Assembly: GCA_023055505.1 (NCBI GenBank)
Contig: JALIRH010000026.1
Span: forward strand, 7,331,591 to 7,395,590
Origin: Callipepla californica brunnescens
Lineage: Eukaryota > Chordata > Aves > Galliformes > Odontophoridae
DNA length: 64,000 nucleotides
Reading direction: 5' to 3'
Shown here: positions 1-11,300 of the stretch, piece after piece
Layout of the letters: each line of letters begins with the position of its first letter
Position numbering within the stretch: position 1 is the stretch's first letter
The notes under the pieces: model-generated
Databases searched by the model: none
Told to the model about the DNA's origin: nothing
The model's input: the letters and a program-made list of their open reading frames with translations, nothing else
Made by a program: the position numbers and the translations under genes

Positions 1-1722
1 TTGATGTTACGCACTTTCTTTGTCCTGAATTTTTTTCTCAGTGCTTACCATGTTATCATCCTGTAGCACTACTCACTGAATAAACGTGGTTCACTGTAAT
101 TTAAGTCCACAGGCTGTCTATAATGACACTTATAATCTCAACAAAGTTGTTGTTTTTTGTTGTTCCTTTTTTTTTTTTTTTTTGTATAAGCAACTGGCTC
201 CTTCCCAAGTAATTGTAAATAAAACAGAAAGTTTCAGTAAAGCACTGAGAACTAACCAGTTTAAATAAGGCAATTACAAGTCATACAGAATCTTAAAGGA
301 GAAGACAGTAATTTACTTGAGCACATGCTTTCTACCTGTTGTACAGGACGGTGAGATGTAAATGTACTAAAATTTTGTTCAGATAATTAATGACGTTAAA
401 GCTAAGTATACCATTTAGACAGACATATAGTCGGTCTTCCAAAACAAAATAAAAAATTGTACCAGACTGGGTGAATAGTTTCAGAAGAGCATGTTTCCAA
501 ATCGTACACAGCCAATAATTTAAAAAATTCTATATCCATATAAAGTTAGTCTTACTACACTGAGAGCAACGGGCATCTGATCTAAAAGATTAATGACTAG
601 GCATATTTCGGGTAGAAGTGCAAAAAACTGTATAAAAAATGCTCTGACTTGGAAGTTTTGCTTTGGGAGGGCCTCTGGTGCCAGTGGTTCAGTTTGCTGT
701 AAAAATAGCAGATCTTGAAAAGTTTGTTTATGGACAGGGAGGCACTGAATGGGAAATCTGAGCATCTTATTTTGAGCTGAAAAGTGTAGTGACATGAAAA
801 TTTATAATGTGGGTTAAAACTTCCTATTTCACTTACCTGTTCAGAATACTCTTCTTACTGCCATTCGATGCCCCATTGATATAAGTGGTCAAAAATGAAA
901 ATATTAAATCATGCTGACTGACTGGAATTAGTTCACTTGGATTCACTCTGTAATATAAAAACAAGTCGGAACTAAAAATTCATGCTTTTGTTCACAGTCT
1001 GAAGATTACTACAACATGAGAAGATTATATATGATTATGGGCTCTTGTCTCTTCTACAAGGTAGTACTACTGATTAAGGCCTAGAGCTTAGGAAGTTTAA
1101 ACATTTAATTCAAAACTCCAGTCATGCAGTTACTCTTTTCAGAACCTCACAAATAAGATAAATGTATGTTTGCTTTAAACGTGTAATTCTAGTGACAGGT
1201 CAAAAACACTACAACAAATAAAACAAAATGATCATAAAGTGATACATCCTGTATGATCAATAAGACCAAAATATTTGTTTGAAGCTGTCATGGAAATTCT
1301 GTTGCATGTGATGCAAGGATCAAAGAAAGACAGTAATGTGATATTGAAGACTCTCTTGAATTGATTCGGTATGATAATCTAACAGGGTTTTTCTTCGCAT
1401 TGCCATTATTTAATAACCAGTCGTCTATCTTTGACCTGCCTTCAAATCAAAGATCTGACAAACTGTATTGACAGTTTTTTCATTCTGGCCGTCTTTGTAA
1501 ATTTATCTATTTGATTAAATGTAGGTAGTGTATTTGACAGTGTATAGTCAGAGAAATGTAACACCCTTTGCTTTAAGGAAACTAACTGTCATGCAGTGGA
1601 TCGTTATTACAGTAGCATTGTGAAAGTAAATTGTCAGCACAGTTTGGTTTTGGGTTGGTTGGTCTGTTTGTTTGTCAACAAGTTTCTTACTGAATGCACT
1701 TCCTTTTCTGTGTTCAATTAAG
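1..1722 (+). other. INTU: INTU intron (5' part outside window)
   Basis: No coding exon is recognisable here. The stretch is AT-rich and T-biased on the + strand, has a T-run at about 166-184 and a GTTTGTTTG-type simple stretch near 1655-1680, and ends in the acceptor AATTAAG just before the first visible INTU exon. Seen: the acceptor and the lack of a convincing ORF. Inferred: one intron, although a very small exon could escape notice. Confidence 0.7.
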
Positions 1723-1944
1723 GGTTACTTGATTGGCAATCACTTGCCAAAGGAAGATCTCATTGATATAGGTTTATATAGCCAGCACTATTGTCTGTTA
1801 CCCTTGGCAGCAGAACAGAAGATGGGTCAGTTAGTGATATGGCGGGAAGTATTTCCACAGCATCACATCCAGCCATGTGAAGTGTCAAATTTTACAGGAT
1901 ACAGTGAACCTGAAGCGAGATACTTTTTATTGATAGTTGGCTTG
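1723..1944 (+). CDS. INTU: INTU coding exon (first visible)
   Basis: Encodes 74 residues from [13 protein letters not shown] to LLIVGL. Acceptor AAG before 1723, donor GTAAGT at 1945, phase 0 at both ends. Includes the conserved WREVFPQHH motif. Confidence 0.93.
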
Positions 1945-4900
1945 GTAAGTAAGCGTTTCCCTGCTACATACATCCCTTTTTGTATACTGTGTTTTATTAT
2001 TTGTATATGTTTTGTCTGTTGTTCAGCAAGATCGTAAATGTCCATGCGCTAATTTAGTAATTTTAGAAAATATTCATATTCCCATCTGTTTCATGGGATA
2101 TAATTTCTTAGGTAGCGGAATTATTTTTATCTTGTTTCTTTTATGCTTTTCCACTCCAGTTGAAAATGTTTTACTCCAATGATCCTGTATTTTCAGATAA
2201 CTCACTGAAGAAATGTTTTTTTAAATGCTTGGTGTTTTTTGTCTAATACCTGATGAGTATGTAAACCATGGCTTTCATTTGCATGACAACTTAGGTAATG
2301 TTGAAGGAAAAGAGAAAATCTGCTTTGGGGAGAAGGAAGGGCTCTTGAATATAGTGCTGTTGTTTTTGTTTTTTTTTTCCAAGCATCTGATGAGATATAA
2401 TACAGTAAATAGTATATTTTAAATCAAAGGCTAATGTTGCTACCTCCGTGTTTACAGAGACACTTTATGCTGTGTGTTCTGCTAGAGGCAGGAGGCTGTG
2501 CATCAAAAGCCATTGGGAATCCGGGACCAGACTGCATATATGTAGACCAGGTCAAAGCCACTATACTTCAACTGGAAGGTATAGATGCCAGCATAGAGGA
2601 AAGACTAGATGCTCCTTCCATTCCACCTTTATCTTGTGCTGACTGGTTCCTTCCTACAACACGTGACAAACTGGACTTAACCACCTCACCTATCCTAAGT
2701 AAGATACAAAATGCTTCCAGAACAGAAACTGCTCCAGCAAGCAGAAGGACTCTGTTTGGTGACTCTTCCTTAACAACACGTAAGCCAAGTCCTACGAGAA
2801 ACAGTCGAGGACCTGACCATGGTAATGAAGGTGCAGCAGAAGATGAAAGCAGTAATCCACAATCTCTAGCAGATCAGGTCTGAGAACAGGGACTACACAA
2901 ATTATTTAAGGTTTTGGTGGGTTTGGGGAAAGTGGCAATCCTTAAAAAATTCACTAACTTAGAACAAGGAAACAAGCAAAAATCCCAGAACAGAGCTGAG
3001 TAAAATGTCAAGAGCCCCTGAATTCGATAGAAGATACTTCATCTGTTTTGGGAAACTCTGAGTCAGTTTCTCAGCTGTCACATTTTTATTTGGATTATCA
3101 CTGCTTCTAAATATTTGGTTTTCAGCTGACTAAACCGGGGACAGCTGTGTTGGAATCAGAATAAGTAACTGGAGAATATCCCCAAAATAATAATGGTGTA
3201 AACAAAAGCAATAAGGCCATCTTGCTGCACAGTTGTACAACTGCTTCTAATCAATTTTGGCCAAAAATAGACTGAAATACGTTTTACATTAATTGATGTG
3301 ACCGGGGCTTCTCAAAAGCAGTACATTATTTTTCTTTAAAATAGATGATTTCTTTCTTTAATTCTATTCTTTCCTTAGCTGCATTTTCTGTTAGTTCACA
3401 TATCCGCTTGTTTCTCAGGTTGCTAGAAAAAAGCATACCCTCCCAAATCCATTTCATCTGGGACATCTTAGGAAGAACCTGTCGGAGAAGGACATGGAAC
3501 TGATTAACACTGTCAAGTAAGAAGCTGTTTTGTGTTTTCTTTTAAAGTATTTCATTTTTGAAGTCGTGCATGTTTTTTTCAAGACGCACATTTTGTTGTG
3601 CAATTTTATTCTAACCAAAACTTTGCTGTTTGAGCTCTTACTTCGAAGACTTTCTCAATAATATGCTTCTGTATACATGTCCAACATATACGTAAAAATA
3701 GAAATGGAAGTAAATGAACTTTTGGCTCGCATACACCTCATTCTTCCCTGGTGCTTCTGGGTAGGTGAACAAAGGACAAAGAAGCCATGGCTCTTCTTAG
3801 TTTTCCCCTGTTCTTCAGACAAAAGTCTGCTCTGGTGTTTTGTCGAAGTGCTAAAGAAAGCTGCAGGTTTTTTTTTGAAACTTTATTTTTTGGTGAGAAT
3901 TTTTGAGATCAAGAGTTCAACGTCTAACTGCTCTTATGTGTTAAATTTTAATATAAGCAGTCCGAATAAGCAGATTTCCTTGGTATAGAAATAAGCGCCT
4001 TTCTAATGTCTCCGTTTTAGTACTCCACTGCAGCTACCAGTAAAAAAATCTTACCAAAAAAATTGTACAAACTGTTTAACTGAAATTTCATTCAAAATTA
4101 TTTGATTATTAAAACGATTATCCTATTTTTTGAAGGTTGACATCTGGTCCTGAGAATACCCTCTTCCATTATCTATCTCTGGAAACAATGCATGGAATCT
4201 TTATTACTCCAACTCACAAGGAGGTAGCACGGCTCGGTGGCTCCATCCACCCTCAGTTAATTGAGAATTTCTATCGCTGCTGTCTGTCAATTCGTTCCGT
4301 TTTTCAGCAGTCCATGATGAAAGAAGTACGTAAGCTTGGTCTTTAGATTTTCATATTTACATTCTCAATTCATTATTTCAATATTGTTTTCACTTCTTTA
4401 TTTAAACAGTTCACTAGCAGGCGATTCTTTGTGCGGTTGTTTAAAGGCACTTGACTCTTTTATTGCTGTAGGTAGTTTACATGGGTTGACAGTGATAGCA
4501 TGAGGGGGAATGGTTTTAAACTATGACGAGAGATTTAGGTTGGATGTTAGGAGATATTTTTTCACTCAAAGGGTGGTGACGCTCTGGAACAGACTGCCCA
4601 AAGAGCTTGTGAATGCCCCATCCCTGGGGGCATTCAAGACAAGGCTGGATGGGATCCTGGGCAGCCTGGTCTAGTAGTTGGCAACCCTGCCCACAGCAGG
4701 GGGGTTAAAAACAGATGATCTTTGAGGTCCTTTTCAACCCAGGCCATTCTGTGATTCTGTGATTCTCTCTGAACATACAACCATGTATGTGTGTAACTAT
4801 GGTTCCCCCTGCTGTGCTCTCAGGATAAATACTCCATGTATCCAGTATGACATTTTCTTTTTTTGCTTGTTTTCAGGGCTCTGTAACTTAGCACCAAGTT

Positions 4901-7657
4901 CTCACACACTAAGCTGAAGTAGCAAGAAAGGGTGGCTGTTTTCTTTTAGTCATATTAATCCCGTAAGGAATTATGGACTGTAGGGAAAAGCAAATGGCTG
5001 TCCTCTTTTTGCACAGAAAATGTTTGACTTGAGCAGTGCCAGTGCTCCCCGTGCTGCCCTGACAGTGTGTCTGAACACAGACCTGAAGAGAGCCTGTCTG
5101 AAGCTGAGGGAGAGTTTGTTCTCAGAGTCTTTGTTCTCTGTGGTACCTGAGATTGCTTATACATTTGCCACCCACTAATGTTTCTGATTGTTTTCTCGCA
5201 TTGGTATCTGTCTAGTACCTGACTGGTTATAATGATCAATTCTTTTTAATTATGCTGCCAAATAATCTCTTGCATTTTAGATTGTGCAGGAGAGCATGAC
5301 AGGTGAGTTTTTTTTTCTCTTGACAAAATGTTCAAGGCTTGCTCTAGACTTGGGCTGAATCCTGATCCCAGCTGCCAGAGCTTTACTTGGGAGTCTGATG
5401 TTCAGAGAAGAAAAAAAGAGGATAGATCTGCTGTCAGCAACAATTGTGCCTTGTGCTTGATTTTTGTTTTCTCTTTACTTCAAATGATCCATCCATAGTT
5501 AACTGCAGTAGTATTGCAGAGATATAAACAATAGGCATGAGAATCAATTTGAGATGCTAAAAGCTACTAAAAAAGTAATTGAAGTTAATAAAAAGGGATT
5601 TCTAGTTAGACTGATGTGCCTTAGGACTCTTTTTTTTAATTTTTTTTTCAAGTGTGAGAAAAAAATAAACCTTAATTTGGATTATTCTTTCAATACCATA
5701 AGACACTGAGGTTTGGCTGAATAAGACACTGGCAGTGGGTCTTGTGTTCTGGGAATTCAGCATGAGATTTAGAGTCCCAGAAGCAAGCAAACTTCTCATC
5801 TTCTGATCAAATTGCCTATGGTTAAGGTTGTTTGGTAGGCAGCCTGTAGTTTAAACTAAAGATACCTGAATAAACAAACCATTCAACTATTGAGTGTAGT
5901 TCAGAAAAAGCGAAGAATGCGTGTTTGAAAGTGACAACTTCTGCTTTGACAGCAGCTGTGTCAGCACACCGTTTTCTGCGTTTTTCAGGTGCGTCTCTTC
6001 CCCATAAGCAGCTGCTGGGTTCATTCTGCCCTGGAAGTCAGAAATAATTGAACGTGTGCTGCAGAACAAGGTTTCTCTTAGAGAAAAATCTGAGAAACCT
6101 TATATAAGCCAGCTTGTAAACTAAGAGAATTAAGATTATTTTGACTGCAAATCCAGGGTAGTTTTTGTTATTTGGCTTGAACAGCTAATGCTGAAACTGA
6201 CAGGCTGTGTTTGGGCACGAAGAAAATATAAAAGAATGAAAAGAACTTGTTTTGTTCATAGGGCTTGACAAAAAGAAAAAAAAAAGGTAAAAAATGTACT
6301 ATTATGTGCTGTTATACTGTTAATTCAAAGGAAGAGATGAGAGCTTTAGCTGTTTTAATATACTTGGTTGTTAATGAAGCTGCTTGATGTCAGTTGTCAT
6401 ATGAAAGAGAATGCTGTTTGGGTAGGGCAAAAAAATCAAAATAAGGGGAGCACTTCCAAATTGTGTAACAATATTAAAAAAGCCTGTTGATACCTAAGTA
6501 ATAAAACTGAAGAAAAGAATCATGTAAGCAAAATAGTTGTATCTTGTATATCTGGCTTTTTGACAGCAATATCATTCAGCAGCTTTCTGAAGAAAGCACG
6601 TCGCAATTACATATGCTAACGTTTCCACTAAAAAAAAAAAAGGATACCAACACTTCACCAATTGTTTTACAGAAAAAGAAGAAAGCAGAGAGTAGGATTT
6701 CAGAGTGTAGTAGTACAGATGAAGACTTAGGTCCGATAAGAGAACATGGAGTTTTGTTTGAGTGCTCTCCTGAGAACTGGAACGATCAGAAGAAACCACC
6801 TCCTACACTGAGTTACTGGGTTGTGGGGTAAGTTTAAAGACAGACAAATCCATTTCTCTCCAAACCTTCCATTTTGAGGATGCTGCTATTGTACTGAAGA
6901 ATACATACATATTTTCAATTGGGAAGATCACGTCCAACTACCAGTCTATGTGAGGTGTTCTGGAGAGGGAGCATTCTTTCCTGGATTTGCTTTCCAGGTT
7001 CTGCCACTGGCACAAATAATCTATTTACCCATTCTGTGGCCATCACTTCTCACCAACCTAATATTTAGGTGCAGTTAGCAGACAGTCACATTAGGATTAG
7101 TTAGTCAGTGGGGATATCAAGGACAGTCTGTTAATATTAACACGGCTATGTGCTGTGTTATAATGCTACGTATAGTTATGCAAAGGTACATTAACAGCTT
7201 TCCTATTTTAGTTCTTTCCCTCATGGAGTCTGTTGGAGTGACATGTAGGAATGTACTTGCCAGGTTGTATTAAGTTGAAAAATGAGTAAATGCAAATCCT
7301 GAGGCCTGCTCTCATGTAACCCAGTGCAAAAACACAAGTAACATCAAAAGACATACTAAAAACATATAAAACTTTGAAGAGTCTTGAGAAAAATGAGCAG
7401 AGAATAAGTTACTTGAAGAATCTAACATATGAAGACAATAAGATCATGCAGGAGAGCCACAGAAATTTGCTAGTTGTATGACACAGCAATTTTAAGAAGC
7501 TAACACCTGTGATTTCTTTTGTGTTTTGTTTTTTGTGTTCTTCAGGAGACTCTTCTTGCATCCAAAACCACAGGAGTTTTATGTTTGTTTCCATGACTCA
7601 GTTGCTGAAGTTGCTGTTGAGCTGGCCTTTAAGCTGTCCTTCGGTTTAGCTACATAG
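1723..7657 (+). CDS. INTU: Inturned, planar cell polarity effector (C-terminal 398 residues, six exons)
   Basis: Join 1723-1944, 2458-2877, 3419-3516, 4136-4325, 6673-6827, 7546-7657. All junctions are GT-AG and in frame, giving 398 residues and a TAG stop; vertebrate INTU is about 940 residues, so the N-terminal part with the PDZ domain lies upstream of the window. Recognition rests on family-typical stretches such as [71 protein letters not shown] and the C-terminal [15 protein letters not shown]. Known role: INTU joins FUZ and WDPCP in the CPLANE complex at the ciliary base, is required for ciliogenesis and intraflagellar transport loading, and with FUZ acts as an exchange factor for RAB23. 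The serine/threonine-rich segment in the second visible exon is probably disordered. The gene ends about 7.3 kb before the HSPA4L start codon, same strand. Confidence 0.95.
2458..2877 (+). CDS. INTU: INTU coding exon (second visible)
   Basis: Encodes 140 residues beginning [13 protein letters not shown] and ending SLADQ. Acceptor TTTACAG, donor GTCTGA (weak but at the frame-consistent place; reading on gives a stop after one more codon). Contains the conserved CADWF motif and the RRTLFGD patch in a Ser/Thr-rich, probably flexible segment. Confidence 0.9.
3419..3516 (+). CDS. INTU: INTU coding exon (third visible)
   Basis: Encodes [17 protein letters not shown] and on to the start of a Lys codon split over the next junction. 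It has no long ORF of its own because it is short. Acceptor TTTCTCAG, donor GTAAGA, phase 0 in and 2 out. Confidence 0.92.
4136..4325 (+). CDS. INTU: INTU coding exon (fourth visible)
   Basis: Encodes (K)[16 protein letters not shown] to SMMKE. The frame to the next exon fixes the donor as GTACGT at 4326; a second possible donor, GTAAGC, lies 4 nt downstream and would shift the frame. Confidence 0.9.
4488..4766 (+). mobile_element. CR1 LINE 3' fragment, sense to INTU
   Basis: This matches the 3' end of chicken repeat 1, a non-LTR retrotransposon: a segment with GGGGGAATGGTTTTAAAC, GATTTAGGTTGGATGTTAGG, GGGTGGTGACGCTCTGGAAC, GGCAGCCTGGTCTAGTAGTT and the terminal GATTCTGTGATTCT repeat that replaces a poly(A) tail in CR1. 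About 280 bp, 5'-truncated as is usual for CR1. It sits in the INTU intron after the fourth visible exon and carries no ORF. Confidence 0.93.
6673..6827 (+). CDS. INTU: INTU coding exon (fifth visible)
   Basis: Encodes [20 protein letters not shown] through [13 protein letters not shown] to YWVVG. Acceptor TTTTACAG, donor GTAAGT at 6828, phase 0 in and 2 out. Joining to 4325 gives the expected acidic-to-lysine-rich junction. Confidence 0.93.
7546..7657 (+). CDS. INTU: INTU terminal coding exon
   Basis: Encodes the C-terminus, (G)[18 protein letters not shown] to FKLSFGLAT, then TAG at 7655-7657. Acceptor TTCTTCAG. Confidence 0.94.
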
Positions 7658-8330
7658 GTGAACTTCCTGAATATTCAGCCATCCTCGTTCTCATCTCTCA
7701 GAGCCTTTAAGGGTAGTGAGAAATCAACTCAAATGAGGTGTTTGCTGATGTACCTTTGAAATGCTTTCAAACAGGTACCTTGTGATTTGACACAGGTGAA
7801 ACTTCAGAGATCATTCTAATCACCTAATCAGTTCAATACTTAAAAACTTTGGTGCTCTGACATCTTTTATGTATTTGTCTGTTGTCAAATTATTTATCCT
7901 AACTGTATCTTCATTACGTGAAAACCTCACATAATAGTACATTCACCACTGTTCAGCATCCAGTATTGAATGTAAAATGATACACTGATATCCTCCAAGT
8001 GCTCTGTGAATATTTGGCAGCCACTGATTTCCCAATTAATGGAAACATTGTACCTCCGAGCACATGAAAAAATACACAAATATTTTCAGTAACATTGCGT
8101 TAATCACAACAAAAAGAATAATGATGTTTAGCCACTCAAAACTGATGGCTTAACTTTTTGCTAGTGCACACTTCTGGAACTGATTTCATGAGTTTCATCA
8201 TAACGCTTACATTTTGAAGGCACAAAAGAGGTGTTTTGAGGGTGATATTTTTGTTCAAGACCAATGCATGAATAGCTACTTTTGTATTATAGTCATAATT
8301 TCTTAATAAAAATGTTTATTTTTAAAAAAA
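7658..8330 (+). other. INTU: INTU 3'UTR (end inferred)
   Basis: About 670 bases of AT-rich sequence follow the stop codon, up to the AATAAA at 8305-8310 with a T-rich stretch downstream. The 3' end is inferred from that signal; no transcript evidence is available here. Confidence 0.6.
8305..8310 (+). terminator. INTU: Putative INTU polyadenylation signal
   Basis: AATAAA, about 650 bases after the INTU stop, followed within 25-60 bases by T-rich and TGTGT-like sequence suited to cleavage-factor binding. Confidence 0.6.
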
Positions 8331-11300
8331 CAGTACAGTGCTATTCTGATTTCTTTTAAGGTTATGTGTCTGTTTTTTTTATATTTAAACAGTGTTTGTT
8401 CAGCTGTATCTTCTACAATATAATTCTGGGTACTAAAAAAGGTTAGGTTACATCTGTATGAGGCAAGAGAAAGAATGCTTGCAAAAGGAAGAGGCCTGTA
8501 CAGAATTGAGCTTTCCTATCAATTGCTGCAAGATTTGTAGTAGACAGACTAGCTGCTCTGGTTGTATTTGTTAATTTATTTAGATAATTTTACTAAAGAT
8601 CTGCTTTAAAATGTTTTATTTTCTTGGAGCCCTTTTTTTACCCTCAGCCAACACATTTAGATTTGGTTATCTGCACAGTGTCCTAACACATCCTTTGGCA
8701 GTAGTGCTATTTTTTTTCTTTCGCTGCCTCTACTTGCTAAAAATGGCATAAAATGTATAAAATTAATTTATATATAAATTAAATTCAGTTCTGTAGGTTC
8801 TCATTATCATATCCTTAGCTCGTTTCAGCATGTAAATTGCACTCAGAGTAATTCTGAGGTGATCCTTCAAATGCACTTGATTGCTTGTGCGTTACTGGGT
8901 GATTCCCAGCGTGGCTTGAATTGTTCAGGAGTTGCTTTCATTTCTTAAGACTGAAGTTTAAGTGTATGGTGGAAGGTTTTGTTCATCAGCCCTTTCCAGA
9001 GCTGATAGTCCTTTGATGACAACATATCAGTTCAAGATGCACAGAGCTGAGTTGCAACAGTAGTGCTTTTACATTTGTTCTCCATCCATAGATTAAGTAA
9101 TCTGAGATTTGCTGATGGTGGCAGAGTAGCCCTGCCCCTAGGAGCCAATAATAGCAGAGCAATAGTGTTCCCTGAGGTAACACGCCCTGCTGCAAGGGAT
9201 GGGGGACAGCTGCTGGCCTGGTACAGCAGTGCCAAGCGCTGTGGTCGATGTGCAGAGGCGGTGGTGTGGTGGCTGCCCATCAAGCAGGTGAAGCTGCTGC
9301 TGCAGGTGTAGGCCTCATCTAAGCAGCTCCAGTGCAGGGTTATGATTGACTGCTTCACGTGCATCTAGAGAGAATTAGGTACATACCCAGCCACTCTGTT
9401 TCACCACTGTGCTTAGGAAAACAAAGTTTCATAAGCATCTCTGTAGCCACAGTGATGGCAAACCGACTGCAGGCTGCTGACATTTAGAGGAGCGCTGTTA
9501 GGTGAGGAGGAGATAGGGAGAAGGTGCACTTCCCTGAGGGATTCTTGTTGACCTGAACAAGAAGCCTGCAGTCACAAGGTTGCACCATGTGGTGAAGCAG
9601 TGAAATTATGCTCCGTGGTGTTTGTGGACATTTTCCTTCTGATGGTTTCTCAGAAGCAGCAGTTATTTGGCATTCCCACGTTGTTATGAATGAAAGCGTA
9701 CTCAGATAAGGAAGGAATACCTAGGTTTGATCTTATTTTGCCCTTAAGGTGTCTTTGCTATCACCCAACAAAACACAAGAAGATAATGAAGTGAAGAGCA
9801 TGGCTGTGAATTACAGAGTTCAGTCTCACTGCTGCTTACCACTGCATTGACAGGAGCCAGGCATGTCGTAGGGGCTGTGCTGGCTAAAAGCATATACTTT
9901 TCTCATGGTTCACGTAAGATTTCCCTCCTTTATTAGCTCCTCAGCACCACTTACCTTAGTCCATTTACTGTAGTGTCCAAAGGAATCCTCTTTTTGATCC
10001 AGGAAAAGAATATTGCCACAGAAGCCCTGCCAAGTTCCTAGTGTGTATGAACCTTTTATTGCTCTAATACGGAGCCCTAGCACCCCCTATGGAAGCTAAC
10101 CTGTATAGGCAGGCTCCTTCCAGAATAGGACACAGGGTAAGCAGAGTCCAATGTTCTGTGGCTTCTCCTGACAGTGTTATTTTTCTCTATCCACACTGCA
10201 GTTGATGCAGGTATCCCTACTCTTAGAGTGGTATGAAAATGAATGGAGGTAAGGAAGCTGAAAGTGTTTGCAGTTTTAGATTCTTGCACTAACTCTGAAC
10301 GCATGCGTCTGTTGTTGGTACATGTCAGAACAAATCCAGATTTCCAGTACCGAGTGCCTGAAAAATAAAAGTCTTGAAAGGGAACGTTTCTGACCTTTGT
10401 TATGCTTCACATCAAAGTAGAAACAGCAGAAAGACTGTTGTATCACAAACTCCATGCAATTCCAACTGTAGATGTTTATTTTAAGAATCCACTTCTTTTT
10501 CCATAGGACTTTCTCAGTTCTGGCATGGCAATGTGGCAAATGTTAGACACTGTTTATTTCAACAGAGGCTCTAAATTATGCTTTCAAAGACAGGTACGAA
10601 CAGATTTCAATGTTCAGAGTGGGTAAACTGGTAAATAACCTCTTGGTTCTGCTTCATAAATTCACTACATCTGGCCAAGAACTGTGCAGTTACGCTGAGA
10701 TAAAGAACTGGTAATTGATGGTAGTGTGTTGATTAAGGTTGTGTAATTAATATCTTTAAAAGTGAGCATGGTTTACCGAGTAGCTTATTGTTGAAGGTAA
10801 TGAAGTCTTGTCTTTCACTTCAGTGATGGAAAACTCTGTGAGGTGCATGGAAGTGCTCGTAACTGCAGTCAAAATTTCCGAAGTTTTGTTCAGAACACAA
10901 AGATTTTGGTGTTAATTGATGGAATTACTAAGATACATATTGAAAATCTTAGATTCAGGTACCAGTGTTTCTGTTCAGTGTTTAAAAAATCCCAGTTCAT
11001 TACATTTCAGCAGGTAAGATGGCACTAGCGTGGATTCTGATCTCAGAACTGCTTGTAGATAATCTCACAAGTGAAATTACAGCTGTTTTAGTTCTAACGA
11101 AGTGCTTGTGTTGTGTCCCTCAAGCAGAAGCCTGTCTTTATCTTGTTAGTTTTCTCAGCACTATTTGCTTGATAATTATTACTGTGCGACTGCCTGAAGG
11201 AGCTTCTGTGTAACAGAATATGTCTAATATTATTAGAATAGTGTGTGCTAATAGTGTGGCTGAGTAATCACCCTGTAAAGTTACTCCTTGCTAAATGTAA

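Noticed and set aside
1672..1722. Upstream extension of the first visible INTU exon as an open frame
   Set aside because: The reading frame is open by chance through a T-rich intron end; the acceptor AAG at 1720-1722 marks the exon start.
4326..4329. Alternative INTU donor GTAAGC 4 nt downstream of the chosen one
   Set aside because: Its use would shift the frame into the next exon, whereas the upstream GTACGT donor gives the conserved joined sequence.
9032..9364. Overlapping 110- and 82-codon ORFs on opposite strands in a GC-richer patch
   Set aside because: Open on both strands at once, as expected from composition; no family resemblance, and no match to SLC25A31.
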